Part shown: piece after piece, positions 15,746 through 25,505 of the stretch
Layout: each line of letters opens with the position of its first letter
How positions within the stretch are numbered: the first letter of the stretch is position 1
Assembly (NCBI GenBank): GCA_016860845.1
Contig: BOKF01000005.1
Coordinates: 124,001 to 188,000, forward strand
Source: Chloroflexota bacterium
GTDB lineage: Bacteria > Chloroflexota > Anaerolineae > 4572-78 > J111
Length of the DNA stretch: 64,000 nt
Reading direction: 5' to 3'
Notes under the pieces: generated by a model
The model's database searches: none
The model's input: the letters and a program-made list of their open reading frames with translations, nothing else
Told to the model about the DNA's origin: nothing
Position numbers and translations under genes: made by a program

Positions 15746-17197
15746 ATGGTAAGTAGTCATGATTTCAAACGCATTGACAAGTTTATCTATGAAGTTCCAG
15801 CCTCCTTCCAAGAAGCTATGCGCGTCCCGGCCCGCTTTTACGCCGACCCGGAGCTAATGGAAAAGGCTTTGGAGGATAAAAGCTTGGAGCAACTGGTCAA
15901 TACGGCCACGCTGCCGGGGATTGTAAAGTATGCTTTAGCCATGCCCGACATCCACCAGGGCTACGGCTTTCCGATTGGGGGCGTGATAGCGACAGAACTG
16001 CCTGACGGGATCATTTCGCCGGGCGGCGTCGGCTACGATATCAACTGCGGTGTGCGCCTGCTGGCGACTTATCTGACCAAAGCCCAGGTAGACCCTCACC
16101 TGGATAACCTGGCCACTGCTTTATATGCCAATTGTCCGAGCGGCGTAGGGGAGAAGGGCAGTATCAGGCTCAAACATGGCGAATTAGACCATCTGGTCGA
16201 AGAAGGCGCGCGCTGGGCTTTGAAGCGTGGTTATGCCAGTGAGGCCGATCTGGAGCGGACGGAGGAGTGGGGCCACCTGAAAGGCGCAGACGCCAGCAAA
16301 GTCAGCGAGCGGGCCAAAGAGCGTGGTAAAGATCAGGTCGGCACGCTGGGCGCGGGCAACCACTTCATCGAGGTGGACGTGGTGGATCAAGTTTTTGACG
16401 AAACAGCGGCCGACCGCATGGGGCTTTTCCCCGGCCAGGTGACGGTCCAGATTCACTGCGGCTCACGGGGTTTTGGTCACCAGATTTGCACCGACTATGT
16501 TAATCGCTTCCAGAGTGCGGTCCATCGCTATGGCATCAGGCTACCCGACCGGGAGCTGGTCTGTGCGCCCTTGAGCAGTCCGGAAGGGCAGGATTACCTG
16601 GCCGCAATGAAGGCTGCCGCCAACTATGCCTTTGCTAACCGGCAGGTACTGACCTTCCACATTCGCCGCAGTTTTGAAGATGCTCTGGCCGGGAAGGTCA
16701 GAAATCACGGCGTCTATCAGATTTATGACATTGCCCATAATATGGCTAAAATCGAGGAACACGAAGTGGATGGCCGCCGGATAAAAGTCTGCGTTCACCG
16801 CAAGGGGGCGACCCGCGCTTTTGGCCCCGGCTCGCCCGCGCTGCCTGATATTTACCGTGACATCGGCCAGCCGGTGCTGGTGCCCGGCTCGATGGGCACG
16901 GCGAGCTGGGTGCTGCTGGGTACGGCCGGCTCTATGGCCCAAACCTTCGGCTCAACCTGCCACGGCGCCGGGCGGATGATGAGCCGACACCAGGCAAAAC
17001 GGAGCATCCGTGGCTCTGAATTGCGCGAGGAAATGGAGGCAGGCGGTATCCGGGTGCGGGCCGGCAGTATGCCGGGCCTGGCCGAAGAAGCCCCCGCTGC
17101 TTACAAGGACGTGGATCGCGTAGTGGAAGTGGTGCATGGCGCGGGCATTGCCAAAAAAGTGGCTCGTTTGACCCCGATTGCCGTCATTAAAGGTTAA
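15746..17197 (+). CDS. rtcB: RNA-splicing ligase RtcB
   Basis: A full-length 483-aa RtcB. Visible features are [17 protein letters not shown], the metal-site stretch [16 protein letters not shown] (Asp and Cys ligands), [28 protein letters not shown], and [13 protein letters not shown] with His351, the residue that becomes GMP-linked, then [10 protein letters not shown]. It joins 2',3'-cyclic phosphate or 3'-phosphate RNA to 5'-OH ends in tRNA splicing or RNA repair. Together with archease it forms a repair pair. Its last four bases overlap the end of the convergent dioxygenase gene. Confidence 0.96.
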   Translation: MVSSHDFKRIDKFIYEVPASFQEAMRVPARFYADPELMEKALEDKSLEQLVNTATLPGIVKYALAMPDIHQGYGFPIGGVIATELPDGIISPGGVGYDINCGVRLLATYLTKAQVDPHLDNLATALYANCPSGVGEKGSIRLKHGELDHLVEEGARWALKRGYASEADLERTEEWGHLKGADASKVSERAKERGKDQVGTLGAGNHFIEVDVVDQVFDETAADRMGLFPGQVTVQIHCGSRGFGHQICTDYVNRFQSAVHRYGIRLPDRELVCAPLSSPEGQDYLAAMKAAANYAFANRQVLTFHIRRSFEDALAGKVRNHGVYQIYDIAHNMAKIEEHEVDGRRIKVCVHRKGATRAFGPGSPALPDIYRDIGQPVLVPGSMGTASWVLLGTAGSMAQTFGSTCHGAGRMMSRHQAKRSIRGSELREEMEAGGIRVRAGSMPGLAEEAPAAYKDVDRVVEVVHGAGIAKKVARLTPIAVIKG

Positions 17198-18069
17198 CTT
17201 TCGCTGGATGAGGCCGGCTGTAAGATAAAATCGTACTCGACGGTGGAGAAGGGGGCCGTAACACCATATCGGGCGGCCTCCTCAGCCGATTCGCTGCGCA
17301 CAAAATCAACCACCAGCGAGCTTCTGACCCCGAACACGGCATCGGAGTCCAGGTAAGGATCGCCCTCGGCAAAGAGTTCGGTGGTCACCGCTTCATAACC
17401 GGCGGCTGACACAATAAAATGGATGTGCGCCGGACGGTAAGGATGGCGGCCCACCGCTCGTAACATCTGGCCGACCGGCCCATCGCCGGGAATAGGATAA
17501 AAAGAAGGCTTGATGGTGCGGAAGGCGTAACGCCCTGCGGCGTCGGTGCGGAATTTGCCCCGCAGATTCAGCTCAGTCTGGCTCGGCAGTTGCACATCAT
17601 AGAACCCCTCGGCAGAAGCCTGCCAGACGTCAAGCAGTGCGCCGGCCAGCGGTTGGCCGGAGGGATCAGTTACCCGGCCTGAAACAACCACCGGCTCGCC
17701 GGGTGTAGCGCCGGCGATGTTGGCCATAGCCGGCAGTTCTGGCGCGTCTTCAACGTAAAAGGGACCCAGGATGGTGTATTCTGTCACTCCCGGCGGTTTG
17801 CGGTTGTTGATGATATCTTTCAGAGTGGTAACGCCCAGTGTATCCGACAGCAGAATAAACTCCTGGCGCTTGTCATCGCACATATGGCCGGTTCGGGTCA
17901 GAAATTGAATTCCGTACAGCCACTCTTCCTCGGTTAATTCCACCTCCCGTACAAAGGCATGGAGATGCTTGACCAGGCTGGTCAAAATTTCTTTCAGACG
18001 CGGGTTCTGGGTATTAGCAAAGCTCTCGCTGACTACTTCGGTTACATTCTCTTCGGTTAAATTGCGCAT
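17194..18069 (-). CDS. Intradiol ring-cleavage dioxygenase (hydroxyquinol/catechol 1,2-dioxygenase)
   Basis: A 291-aa intradiol dioxygenase with the N-terminal helical dimerisation domain (about residues 1-100) and the C-terminal beta domain. The Fe(III) ligands are visible: Tyr157 in AEGFYDVQ, Tyr191 in [14 protein letters not shown], and His215 and His217 in RPAHIHF. The segment [10 protein letters not shown] matches the family. The adjoining maleylacetate reductase gene favours hydroxyquinol (1,2,4-trihydroxybenzene) as substrate, giving maleylacetate. GGAG precedes the ATG. It is the last gene of the long minus-strand cluster. Confidence 0.9.
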   Translation of the reverse strand: MRNLTEENVTEVVSESFANTQNPRLKEILTSLVKHLHAFVREVELTEEEWLYGIQFLTRTGHMCDDKRQEFILLSDTLGVTTLKDIINNRKPPGVTEYTILGPFYVEDAPELPAMANIAGATPGEPVVVSGRVTDPSGQPLAGALLDVWQASAEGFYDVQLPSQTELNLRGKFRTDAAGRYAFRTIKPSFYPIPGDGPVGQMLRAVGRHPYRPAHIHFIVSAAGYEAVTTELFAEGDPYLDSDAVFGVRSSLVVDFVRSESAEEAARYGVTAPFSTVEYDFILQPASSSES

Positions 18070-18115
18070 AGCTTAAACTCCTATAAAACAGTATACAGTT
18101 ATCGGTGGTCAGTTG

Positions 18116-18149
18116 CCAGTGGACAGTTCAACTGTTTACTGTTCACTGG
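18116..18149. repeat. Intergenic inverted repeat
   Basis: CCAGTGGACAGT and ACTGTTCACTGG form an 11-of-12 inverted repeat around a 10-nt loop, in the gap between the maleylacetate reductase and dioxygenase genes. No T-run. Its role could be RNA processing, or it may be a decayed repeat. Confidence 0.45.
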
Positions 18150-18163
18150 AAACTGGCTTCTAT

Positions 18164-19318
18164 TCACCACGCCGCTCTGAAGATAGCCTCAGCCTGGGCG
18201 GCGTTGCTCAGAGGTTTGGGATTGCTCTGGACGGCGCTGCTCTTGAGGGCCAATTCAGCCAGGTGGGGTAGATCGGCCTCGCTGACACCGGCGTCACGCA
18301 GACGCTGCGGCAGGTCCAGTTGGCTGACCAGGTTGTGGACATGCCGGGCGGCTGCTTCGCCGGCGGCCTCGTCACTTTGACCGGCCACGCCCAGGCCCAT
18401 CGCCCTGGCGACCTGGGCCAGTTCCGGGGCAGCCGCATCCAGGTTGAAGCGCATGGCGTGGGGCAGCATAATGGCATTGGCGACGCCATGCGGCACTCCT
18501 GCCGTTCCACCCAATACGTGACACAAGCCGTGATGTAAGCCCATCGAGACACTAGCCAGGGCTGTCCCACCCAGGTGCGCCCCCCGCAGCATCTCAGTTC
18601 TGGCCGGCAGGTCGTCGCCTTGACGATAGCAGCGGGGCAAAGCGCGGGTAATGGCTTGAATCCCGGCCAGCGCCGCCGCCGTAGACAGCGGATGGCGGGT
18701 GACGGAGTAGGCGGCCTCGACGCAGTGGGCCAGGGCGTTGATCCCCGTTCCGGCCGTTACTTCGGGCGGCAGGTTGAGGGTGAGTAGGGGGTCGTAAATG
18801 ACCAGCTTGGGGGTAATCTTGGCGTCTCTGACAGTAATTTTGCGAGCAGCGCCATCCGCCTGGTGAGTGACACCGTAAATCGGGGTCATCTCCGAGCCGG
18901 CGTAGGTGGTGGGTATTGCCACCGCCGGGATGAGCGGCTGGTCGGTGGGAAAAGCGGCGCGAGCGGGGCGGCCGGTTCGCCGCTCTTCCAGGGCTGAACT
19001 GACCGCCTTGGCCAGGCCAATGGGACTGCCCCCACCCAGGCCGATCACGGCGTCAACCTCCGCCGCCTCGGTCAGTTCCAGAGCTTCGGCCAATTGAAAA
19101 TCGAGGACATGGGACTGGGTGCGTTCATAGGATGCGACCAGCCGCACTCCCAAAGCTGCCTCAATCGCCGCAATGTGGCCGTTGGCCCGCAAGGAGGGAC
19201 TGGTGCAGAGCATTAATCGCTGCCAGCCAAAGCGGTTGACCGCCTCTCCCAGCCGGGCCAGGCTGCCGGCGGCAAAAATAATCTCTTGGGCATAAGCGGT
19301 GTAGCTAAATTGCGTCAT
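18164..19318 (-). CDS. Maleylacetate reductase (iron-containing alcohol dehydrogenase family)
   Basis: A 384-aa member of the group III dehydrogenase family. It has the dinucleotide loop GLGGGSPIGLAKAV, TTYAGSEMTPIYGVT, LPPEVTAGTGINALAHCVEA with the first metal-site-type His, and GLHHGLCHVLGGTAGVPHG with further histidines. The SEMTPIYGVT and GLHHGLCHVLGG segments are those of maleylacetate reductases such as TftE and MacA, which reduce maleylacetate to 3-oxoadipate with NADH. Its position next to the intradiol dioxygenase supports this. No clear ribosome binding site precedes the ATG. Confidence 0.9.
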   Translation of the reverse strand: MTQFSYTAYAQEIIFAAGSLARLGEAVNRFGWQRLMLCTSPSLRANGHIAAIEAALGVRLVASYERTQSHVLDFQLAEALELTEAAEVDAVIGLGGGSPIGLAKAVSSALEERRTGRPARAAFPTDQPLIPAVAIPTTYAGSEMTPIYGVTHQADGAARKITVRDAKITPKLVIYDPLLTLNLPPEVTAGTGINALAHCVEAAYSVTRHPLSTAAALAGIQAITRALPRCYRQGDDLPARTEMLRGAHLGGTALASVSMGLHHGLCHVLGGTAGVPHGVANAIMLPHAMRFNLDAAAPELAQVARAMGLGVAGQSDEAAGEAAARHVHNLVSQLDLPQRLRDAGVSEADLPHLAELALKSSAVQSNPKPLSNAAQAEAIFRAAW

Positions 19319-19415
19319 TATTTAACCGAAAAATTAAGAAATAACAACATAGAAAATCGTCTCTCTAAACTTCTATCCTGCCCTTCTTCCAGCCCTCCAG
19401 TCTTCCAATCTTCCA

Positions 19416-20615
19416 TCAGTACCGGCCGGATTGGATCTGCCACATCTGGTATTTCTCGGCAATCACTTTGGCCCAATGCGACCAGGGGCCGGGAACATTG
19501 AGCTGCACGTTGAGCCAGGATTGTGAGCCGAGCGACATGAACAGGCCATGCGAGCCGGAATCTAAGACATAAAAGGATTTTAAGGCGCTCGCTGGCTTGC
19601 GGACTGGTGTACCGTGGCCCAAATCCGCCGCGATATTGGCTGCGGCAGCTCGCCCCATCTCCGCGCTGACCGTGCCGGTCATCAAAACATCGCAAGGCAG
19701 CAACGTGCTGACCTGCGGCTTGACCTGGATCGCCACGCCTGAGGCAAAAATATCAGGATAGCTTAAGCTGCGATAGTAATCGTCAACAGGGATACGTCCC
19801 TGCCCATCGCCCAGGTCAGGCACCTGGCGAACCGGTTTTATCCCCTTAAAAGGCGGCACCAGCATGGTAAATTTAGAGGGTAGCCGCTGCCGCCGGCCTG
19901 CCAAAACGACCGCCTCGGCTTCAATCCGCTCGATTTGGGCTTCGGTGATCGCCGGGATCGTCTGACGAGCGAACGCTTCTTCAATGATTTGGCGGGAGTT
20001 GCCCAGGCCCCCGTGTCCCAGGTGTCCCAGGAAGGGTTCCGGGGTGACAAAAGTGATGGGGGCCTGGTCGCGCACACCCGCTTTGCGCAGGGCAATATCC
20101 AGGTTGAGGGCAAATTCATAAGCGGCCCCGTACAAACCGGCGTTAAGCACAGCGCCGATAATAACCGGGCCGGGGTCGGCCAGGAGAGCCTGCCACTCCG
20201 TGCGAGCAGCCATAGCATCCCACGGCGATAGGATAGACACCGTATGGCCTCTCGGCTTGGGCCACAACCCCGGAACAGCATCCCAATCCCACTCGCCGCC
20301 GGTGGCGATCAGTAATTTGTCGAAACTGAGCGACTGCTGCGGATTGAGCGAAACCGTTTTAGCCTCAGGCTGGATGGTTTCAAGCTGGGCGCAGATAAAT
20401 TCAACGCCAGCCTCTTCTAACACCGGCCGGATCGGAAAAGAGATATCGGCCGGTTCTCGTTCACCCTGAACCACCCAGATGAGGGACGGGTGAAAGATAA
20501 AAGTCTCACTGGCCGAAACAACGACCACCTTATCGCCGGCTGACAGGCGCTGGCGTAATTCCAGGGCAGCGGCCAGGCCGGCGTAGCTTCCCCCAACGAC
20601 AATGACAGTGCTCAT
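19416..20615 (-). CDS. FAD-dependent pyridine nucleotide-disulfide-type oxidoreductase (SQR/NDH-2-like)
   Basis: A 399-aa flavoprotein. The N-terminal FAD loop is VIVVGGSYAGLAAALELRQR, LLIATGGEWDWDAVPG is the second FAD-contact strand, and SYPDIFASGVAIQVKP matches the DxFAxGD-like C-terminal FAD motif. The layout resembles sulfide:quinone oxidoreductase and flavocytochrome c sulfide dehydrogenase flavoproteins, but I do not see the paired redox cysteines of SQR. It has no signal peptide. It may pass electrons between NADH, a quinone and the oxygenase system; that is inference. GGAG precedes the ATG. Confidence 0.78.
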   Translation of the reverse strand: MSTVIVVGGSYAGLAAALELRQRLSAGDKVVVVSASETFIFHPSLIWVVQGEREPADISFPIRPVLEEAGVEFICAQLETIQPEAKTVSLNPQQSLSFDKLLIATGGEWDWDAVPGLWPKPRGHTVSILSPWDAMAARTEWQALLADPGPVIIGAVLNAGLYGAAYEFALNLDIALRKAGVRDQAPITFVTPEPFLGHLGHGGLGNSRQIIEEAFARQTIPAITEAQIERIEAEAVVLAGRRQRLPSKFTMLVPPFKGIKPVRQVPDLGDGQGRIPVDDYYRSLSYPDIFASGVAIQVKPQVSTLLPCDVLMTGTVSAEMGRAAAANIAADLGHGTPVRKPASALKSFYVLDSGSHGLFMSLGSQSWLNVQLNVPGPWSHWAKVIAEKYQMWQIQSGRY

Positions 20616-20684
20616 TAGCTTGACTCCATTGTAGTCAATAATCAGTAGTCAGAAGTACTATGTTCTTGCTACTTTGCTGCCTTT

Positions 20685-21692
20685 TCATCGCAAATGAGGC
20701 GGCAGGCGTCGCCGCACCGGAAAAAGTTCCAGGTCAAAGCGATGGCGCAGCAGGCCCCACACCCCCTGCGGCATAAAAAGCATCATGACCACCGCAGTCA
20801 CGCCTAAAAAAATAAAAGACCATTCGCCAAAATTAGAGAGATATTCGCGAATGATAAAAAAGATGACGGCTCCTATAATTGGCCCTTCGATGGTGCCAAT
20901 GCCGCCGATGACCACGATAAAGATCATAAAGGCCGTCCACTGCACCGAGAAGGCCGCCGAGGGTCGAATATTGAGAACGGTTAGATAGATCAAGGCCCCG
21001 ACCACCCCTGTCCCGAAGGCGCACAGCAGGAAAACCATGAGCTTGAGCCGATAGGTGTCAATGCCCACGCTGGCTGCAGCCGCTTCCGAGTCGCGGGTGG
21101 CGGTTAAGCCCAGCCCCGATTTGGAACGCATGAAATAGTATACCAGGGCAATCGAACCAAAACCAATGATAATGGCGGTGAGGTAGGTCCAGATTTCGCG
21201 GGTATTCCGGCCCATTTCGGCAAAAGCGGCCAGTGTCCGGCCCGATTCCCCTTGCAGCCAGCCGGTGCTGCTGGCAACCAGCAGCCGAAAGACCTCGGCG
21301 ATGACCCAGGTGCCAATGGCAAAATAACCGGCCCGCAGCCGGAACACCAGGACAGCCGTGGGCAAAGCAAAAAGTATGGCGACCAGGCCCGCCAGAAAGA
21401 CGGCCACAAAGACATTGATCCCCAAGTCGTCGGCCAACACAATCATGGCATAGCCGCCCAGGCCAATCCAGGCTTGCTGGCCGATGGAAACCATGCCGGC
21501 GTATCCGGCCAGCAGGTTCCACATCTGCGCCAGCGCGAGCAGGTAGATAAACTCAACCAGGGTGCGCATCGTGCCTGAGTCGGCCCAGAGCGGCACGGTT
21601 AAGGAACTCACCAGGAAAAACGCAGCCACAATCGCCAGGCGGCGTTCGGGCGAGAGGACAGGTTGGGTTAGGGACATGGTTTGTTTTAGCAT
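20685..21692 (-). CDS. Branched-chain amino acid-type ABC transporter permease LivM (system 1)
   Basis: A 335-aa LivM-family permease with about eight to nine hydrophobic segments. Family signatures are YAGMVSIGQQAWIGLGGYAM near residue 64, AGYFAIGTWVIAEVFRLL, and the permease-ATPase coupling loop ATRDSEAAAASVGIDTYRLKL. It ends in a soluble tail. It is the last of four transporter genes (livG, livF, livH, livM in transcription order). The solute is unknown; the family carries amino acids, urea, amides and aromatic acids. Confidence 0.9.
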   Translation of the reverse strand: MLKQTMSLTQPVLSPERRLAIVAAFFLVSSLTVPLWADSGTMRTLVEFIYLLALAQMWNLLAGYAGMVSIGQQAWIGLGGYAMIVLADDLGINVFVAVFLAGLVAILFALPTAVLVFRLRAGYFAIGTWVIAEVFRLLVASSTGWLQGESGRTLAAFAEMGRNTREIWTYLTAIIIGFGSIALVYYFMRSKSGLGLTATRDSEAAAASVGIDTYRLKLMVFLLCAFGTGVVGALIYLTVLNIRPSAAFSVQWTAFMIFIVVIGGIGTIEGPIIGAVIFFIIREYLSNFGEWSFIFLGVTAVVMMLFMPQGVWGLLRHRFDLELFPVRRRLPPHLR

Positions 21693-21726
21693 AGAGACTT
21701 GTGACGCTAACAGCGAACTTTCTCTA

Positions 21727-21822
21727 ATGGTGAATTATGAATTATGAATTGTGAACAGTGAACGACTCAAGAAAAAATTTTTCATTCACAATTTACAATT
21801 GGCTATTCACCATTCACAATTA
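21727..21822. repeat. AT-rich inverted repeat between livH and livM
   Basis: The gap carries AATTATGAATTGTGAAC-type repeats on one side and TTCACAATTTACAATT-type complements on the other, around an A/T-run centre. A similar but distinct AT-rich palindromic filler lies in the livF-livH gap (about 22720-22790). Both interrupt an otherwise tightly spaced transporter operon. Confidence 0.45.
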
Positions 21823-21823
21823 A

Positions 21824-22687
21824 TCAGGTATCTCGGGTGCGGGCGAACAGGCCGCTGGGTTTGATTGCCAGCACCAGTAGGGTGACGATATGGCCGGCCA
21901 GTTGAAACCAGGTCGGGTCAAGGGCCGCGCCGATATTTTGGGCCAGGCCAAGGATAATTCCCCCGGCCAGCGTGCCCCAAATGCTGCCCAGCCCGCCGAT
22001 GATGACGGTCTCAAAGGCAAAAATGAGCCGGGCCGGGCCAATGGTCGGGGTAAAGTTGGTCCGGATGCCCAACAAAACCCCGGCAACGGCCACAATAGCC
22101 AGCGATAAACCCATCGCCCAGCCGTAGATTTGGCGGCTGTTGATACCCATGAGTTCGGCGGCGCCGGGGTCGTCGGAGGTGGCCCGGAACGCCTGCCCCA
22201 GCTTGGTCCGGTTGAAGAAGAGCTGCAGGGCGACCAAAATCACTACCGCCGTAATAAAGGTAATCAGCGGGAATGTGCCAATGGTCACTTCGCTAAATCT
22301 CATACTGGCGGTTTCTAGAGCACCGGCATCCAAATCTTGAGAATCGGCAGAAAAAGTCAGTTGCAGCCCGTTCTGCACCAGGATGGATAAACCAAACGTA
22401 ATGACCAAAGGTGGCATCAAGCCTTCTCCCAGCACTTTATTGAGAATGCCGCGCTGCAGCAAGACTCCCAGCAGAAACAGGATTGGGATTACGAAGAGCA
22501 AGGTCAGCAGTGGATGCAAGCCGAAGGCCATGGCCATCAGGCTGAGATAGGCCGCCAGCACAATAAAATCGCCGTGGGCCAGGTTCACCAGGCGCATCAC
22601 CCCAAAAATCAGCGACAGCCCGGTCCCGAAGAGGGCGTACAGACCGCCCAGCAATATTCCCTGGGTAATGGTGTTGACCCATTGCAT
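21824..22687 (-). CDS. Branched-chain amino acid-type ABC transporter permease LivH (system 1)
   Basis: A 287-aa LivH-family permease, all hydrophobic helices. It begins MQWVNTITQGILLGGLYAL, then GTGLSLIFGVMRLVNLAHGDF (the family signature), and has the coupling region FRATSDDPGAAELMGINSRQ and the GLGSIWGTLAGGIILGL stretch near the C-terminus. A GTG at 22699 is an alternative start. With LivM it forms the membrane channel of importer 1. Confidence 0.88.
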   Translation of the reverse strand: MQWVNTITQGILLGGLYALFGTGLSLIFGVMRLVNLAHGDFIVLAAYLSLMAMAFGLHPLLTLLFVIPILFLLGVLLQRGILNKVLGEGLMPPLVITFGLSILVQNGLQLTFSADSQDLDAGALETASMRFSEVTIGTFPLITFITAVVILVALQLFFNRTKLGQAFRATSDDPGAAELMGINSRQIYGWAMGLSLAIVAVAGVLLGIRTNFTPTIGPARLIFAFETVIIGGLGSIWGTLAGGIILGLAQNIGAALDPTWFQLAGHIVTLLVLAIKPSGLFARTRDT

Positions 22688-22783
22688 AGTAACAATCACA
22701 CTCCGATAAGAACGAGGCGAGAATGGTCAATTGCGAATGAGAAATTAATCATTCACAAATGGCAATTCATTATTCATAATTTT

Positions 22784-23485
22784 CTATACCCCAAAGTAAG
22801 CCTGCGAAACCTGCTCCGGGCTGATCTCGGCCGGCTGGCCGGCCAGGCTCACTTTGCCTTCGAGTAAACAATAGACGTGATCCGCCGAATTCAGCCCGCG
22901 GCTGACATCCTGTTCCACCAAAATGACCGTCGTGCCTGCCTCCGAGATGCGCTCAACCACTTCATACAAAGCCTTGACAATAATCGGAGCCAAACCCAGC
23001 GAGATCTCGTCCATCAGAATCAGATCGGGATTGCTCATTAAAGCACGCCCGATAGCCAACATTTGTTGTTGGCCGCCCGACATCTCGGTTCCCCCGTTTT
23101 TAGACCGTTCTTTGAGAATCGGAAATAAATCGTAGACTTTGTTCAAATCCCACAGTCCCGGCCGGTTGTTGTACGCCCCAATTTTGAGATTCTCTTCAAC
23201 AGTCAGGCTGGGAAAAATTTTGCGCCCTTCTGGGACCATAACAATGCCGATCTGGTTGAGGGTGTAGGCGGGCCGGCCCGAAATAACCCGGCCTTTGTAG
23301 GTAATCTGCCCCCGCGCCGGGGCTAAGACGCCACAAATCGAGCGCAGCAGCGTCGTTTTGCCGGCCCCGTTAGCGCCGATAATGGCGACGGTTTCCCCCT
23401 TTTCAACCTCAAGGCTGACCCCGAAAAGAGCTTGAAATTCGCCGTAGAAAACTTCGATATTTTCGACGGTGAGGAGCTTGGTCAT
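22784..23485 (-). CDS. ABC transporter ATP-binding protein LivF (system 1)
   Basis: A 233-aa ATPase beginning MTKLLTVENIEVFYGEFQAL. It has Walker A GANGAGKTTLLRS, the LivF-type GIVMVPEGRKIFPSLTVEENL, signature MSGGQQQMLAIGRALM, and Walker B LILMDEISLGLAP. The ATG at 23485 overlaps the livG stop codon as ATGA, which supports this start over an upstream ATG at 23503. Confidence 0.93.
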   Translation of the reverse strand: MTKLLTVENIEVFYGEFQALFGVSLEVEKGETVAIIGANGAGKTTLLRSICGVLAPARGQITYKGRVISGRPAYTLNQIGIVMVPEGRKIFPSLTVEENLKIGAYNNRPGLWDLNKVYDLFPILKERSKNGGTEMSGGQQQMLAIGRALMSNPDLILMDEISLGLAPIIVKALYEVVERISEAGTTVILVEQDVSRGLNSADHVYCLLEGKVSLAGQPAEISPEQVSQAYFGV

Positions 23486-24225
23486 GCGGTATTCTCCAGC
23501 CACATGCCCTCGACGCCAAAATAGATTTCTTGAAACTCAGGGCTGTCAACCACCTCTTTCGGTTTACCTTCGGTCAGCTTGACGCCAAAATTGATGGCCA
23601 TAATCCGGTCTACCGCGGCAATCAGGGCGTGGACGATATGTTCGATCCAGATTATGGTGACGCCTTTAGCCCGGATAGCGGCAATAACCTCCAGCAGTTC
23701 GTAGACTTCATGGTCGGTCAGCCCCCCGGCGATTTCATCCAGTAAGAGTAACGAGGGCTGGGTGGCCAGGGCGCGAGCCAACTCCAGCCGCTTTCGTTCC
23801 AACAGCCGCAAGTTCCCGGTAACGACATTCCAGCGGTCAAACAGTCCCGTCTGCTTGAGAATGGCGTAGGCAAAATCATAGGTATCTTTTTGATGCTGGT
23901 TATGACCGTACGCCACCCCGACCAGGACATTCTCCAGGACGGTCATGCCGCTAAAAGGGCGGGGAATTTGATAAGTGCGGCCAATGCCCAGATGGCAGCG
24001 TTTGGCCGCAGAGAGGGCAGTGATATCCTGGCCCTGAAAGAGGATTCGGCCTGATGTCACCGGCAGGTCGCCGGCAATGAGGTTAAGCAGGGTAGTTTTG
24101 CCGGCCCCATTTGGACCTAAAACCCCCAAAGCTTCCCCGGCTTCGAGCCTGGTACTAATCTGGTGGCAGACCAAGAGGGAGCCAAAGGTTTTGGTCACAT
24201 TTTGTAGTTCAAGAAGGGTGGGCAT
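23482..24225 (-). CDS. ABC transporter ATP-binding protein LivG (system 1)
   Basis: A 247-aa ATPase from MPTLLELQNVTKTFG; I preferred this ATG to the one at 24300, which would overlap the monooxygenase gene. Walker A is GPNGAGKTTLLNL; Walker B with its preceding strand is QPSLLLLDEIAGGL; GIGRTYQIPRPFSGMTVLENV is the LivG-type Q-loop. The ABC signature is unusual: where LSxGxQ is expected the sequence reads LRLLERKRLELARALA. The second LivG in the window has a similar non-standard loop. Confidence 0.92.
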   Translation of the reverse strand: MPTLLELQNVTKTFGSLLVCHQISTRLEAGEALGVLGPNGAGKTTLLNLIAGDLPVTSGRILFQGQDITALSAAKRCHLGIGRTYQIPRPFSGMTVLENVLVGVAYGHNQHQKDTYDFAYAILKQTGLFDRWNVVTGNLRLLERKRLELARALATQPSLLLLDEIAGGLTDHEVYELLEVIAAIRAKGVTIIWIEHIVHALIAAVDRIMAINFGVKLTEGKPKEVVDSPEFQEIYFGVEGMWLENTA

Positions 24226-24235
24226 AGGTTTGAAT

Positions 24236-25435
24236 TTAAGCCAGCGGGTCGGCCGGCAGCCCCAAAAGGAATTTACCGTGGTTCTCGTAGGCGGTGTCAC
24301 TCATTACCTGATGCAGACCGGCTGTGTTCAAATCGCGCCAGAGACGCTCAATAATATGAGGTTGGTGCAAGGCCGTATTTCCGCCAAAGTGGTACGCCTT
24401 GGCCGCGATCTCTTTCGCCACATCGGTGCAATGCACCCCGATAGCCCGTACATCGGCAATCGCCGGCCCGTCAGGAACCTGTCCGGCGCTGACACTTTGC
24501 CACATGGCTTCGTAGCGCTCGACCATAAGGGCCCGCGCCGCCCGCAGTTTCAGATCAGCTTCGCCAATAAAGCGGTGGACCACCTGGCGTTCATCCAGTT
24601 TCGAGGCGCGGAATGTCCCTCGCGTCGTGGTGGCTAATTTGACCAGTTCATCGAGCGCCCGCCGGGCCGCTCCCACCGCGACGCTGGCATGCTCATTGGC
24701 CACGTAAGTGAAAGGCGGCAAAAGATACAACGGGCCGCCTCGTCGCGGTTGTGGTTTAAACAAGTCCCAGCGAAACGTTAATTCTTCTGGCAGATAATGA
24801 TCCTTGACCGAAAAGTCACGGCTGCCGGTCCCTTTGAGACCCACCACATCTCCCCAGTTATCATAGTGCGTGACTTCCTGGGTAGGGAATACCGAAAATA
24901 TAACATCGGGTACGCCCGCGGCGTTTTGACTTCCTTCAATGATTGTGCCGCCGAGCACCCATTCGGCGTGGGGAATACCGCTGTTAAAGCGCCAGCGCCC
25001 ACTGACGCGATAGCCGCCATTTTCCCGCACCGCCCGCCCGGCGGGGTAGAACGAGATGGCTGCCGTAGGGATATGTCCCTTTTCAAAAACTCGCTCAATC
25101 CCGGCCTCTGGCAGAAAAGTTCCCAATGCGGATACAGCCGTAGCGCCGACCATCGTACACCAGGCGCTAGACAGATCGTGATAGGCTAATTTCTCAAAGA
25201 CAGCCATTTGGGTAACCGGGTCAGCTTCAGCGCCGCCAAGCTCGGCGGTCAGCTTCAAGCGAAAGATCCCGGACTCACGCAGCGCGCTCACCACTTCTGG
25301 GGCCAGCGTTGACAGCTCTTCGTTTTTTGCGCCGGACGCCCTTAGAGTTTCACTGATGCTGTCAACAGCCTCCAGCAGCACTTTTCGTTTCGCCTGGCGT
25401 TCTTGAGGAAACTCTTTGATCATTTTTATCTCCAA
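24236..25435 (-). CDS. Acyl-CoA dehydrogenase-fold flavin-dependent monooxygenase (group D, HsaA-like)
   Basis: A 399-aa protein of the acyl-CoA dehydrogenase superfamily in its monooxygenase branch. The N-terminal helical domain (LAPEVVSALRESGIFRLKL) is followed by the flavin-binding beta domain (GGYRVSGRWRFNSGIPHAEW, then VVGLKGTGSRDFSVKDHYLP) and a C-terminal helical bundle with HRFIGEADLKLRAARALM and FGGNTALHQPHIIERLWRDL. Enzymes of this branch (HsaA, the C2 oxygenase of 4-hydroxyphenylacetate hydroxylase) use reduced flavin from a separate reductase to hydroxylate phenols. A flavin reductase gene lies two genes upstream. Substrate unknown. Confidence 0.83.
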   Translation of the reverse strand: MEIKMIKEFPQERQAKRKVLLEAVDSISETLRASGAKNEELSTLAPEVVSALRESGIFRLKLTAELGGAEADPVTQMAVFEKLAYHDLSSAWCTMVGATAVSALGTFLPEAGIERVFEKGHIPTAAISFYPAGRAVRENGGYRVSGRWRFNSGIPHAEWVLGGTIIEGSQNAAGVPDVIFSVFPTQEVTHYDNWGDVVGLKGTGSRDFSVKDHYLPEELTFRWDLFKPQPRRGGPLYLLPPFTYVANEHASVAVGAARRALDELVKLATTTRGTFRASKLDERQVVHRFIGEADLKLRAARALMVERYEAMWQSVSAGQVPDGPAIADVRAIGVHCTDVAKEIAAKAYHFGGNTALHQPHIIERLWRDLNTAGLHQVMSDTAYENHGKFLLGLPADPLA

Positions 25436-25505
25436 ATTTTGACGGGATTAATTACGTTGGGATAAAGAGATTGACTCCATTCCCACTACAAAGAATGCCT
25501 CTGTT

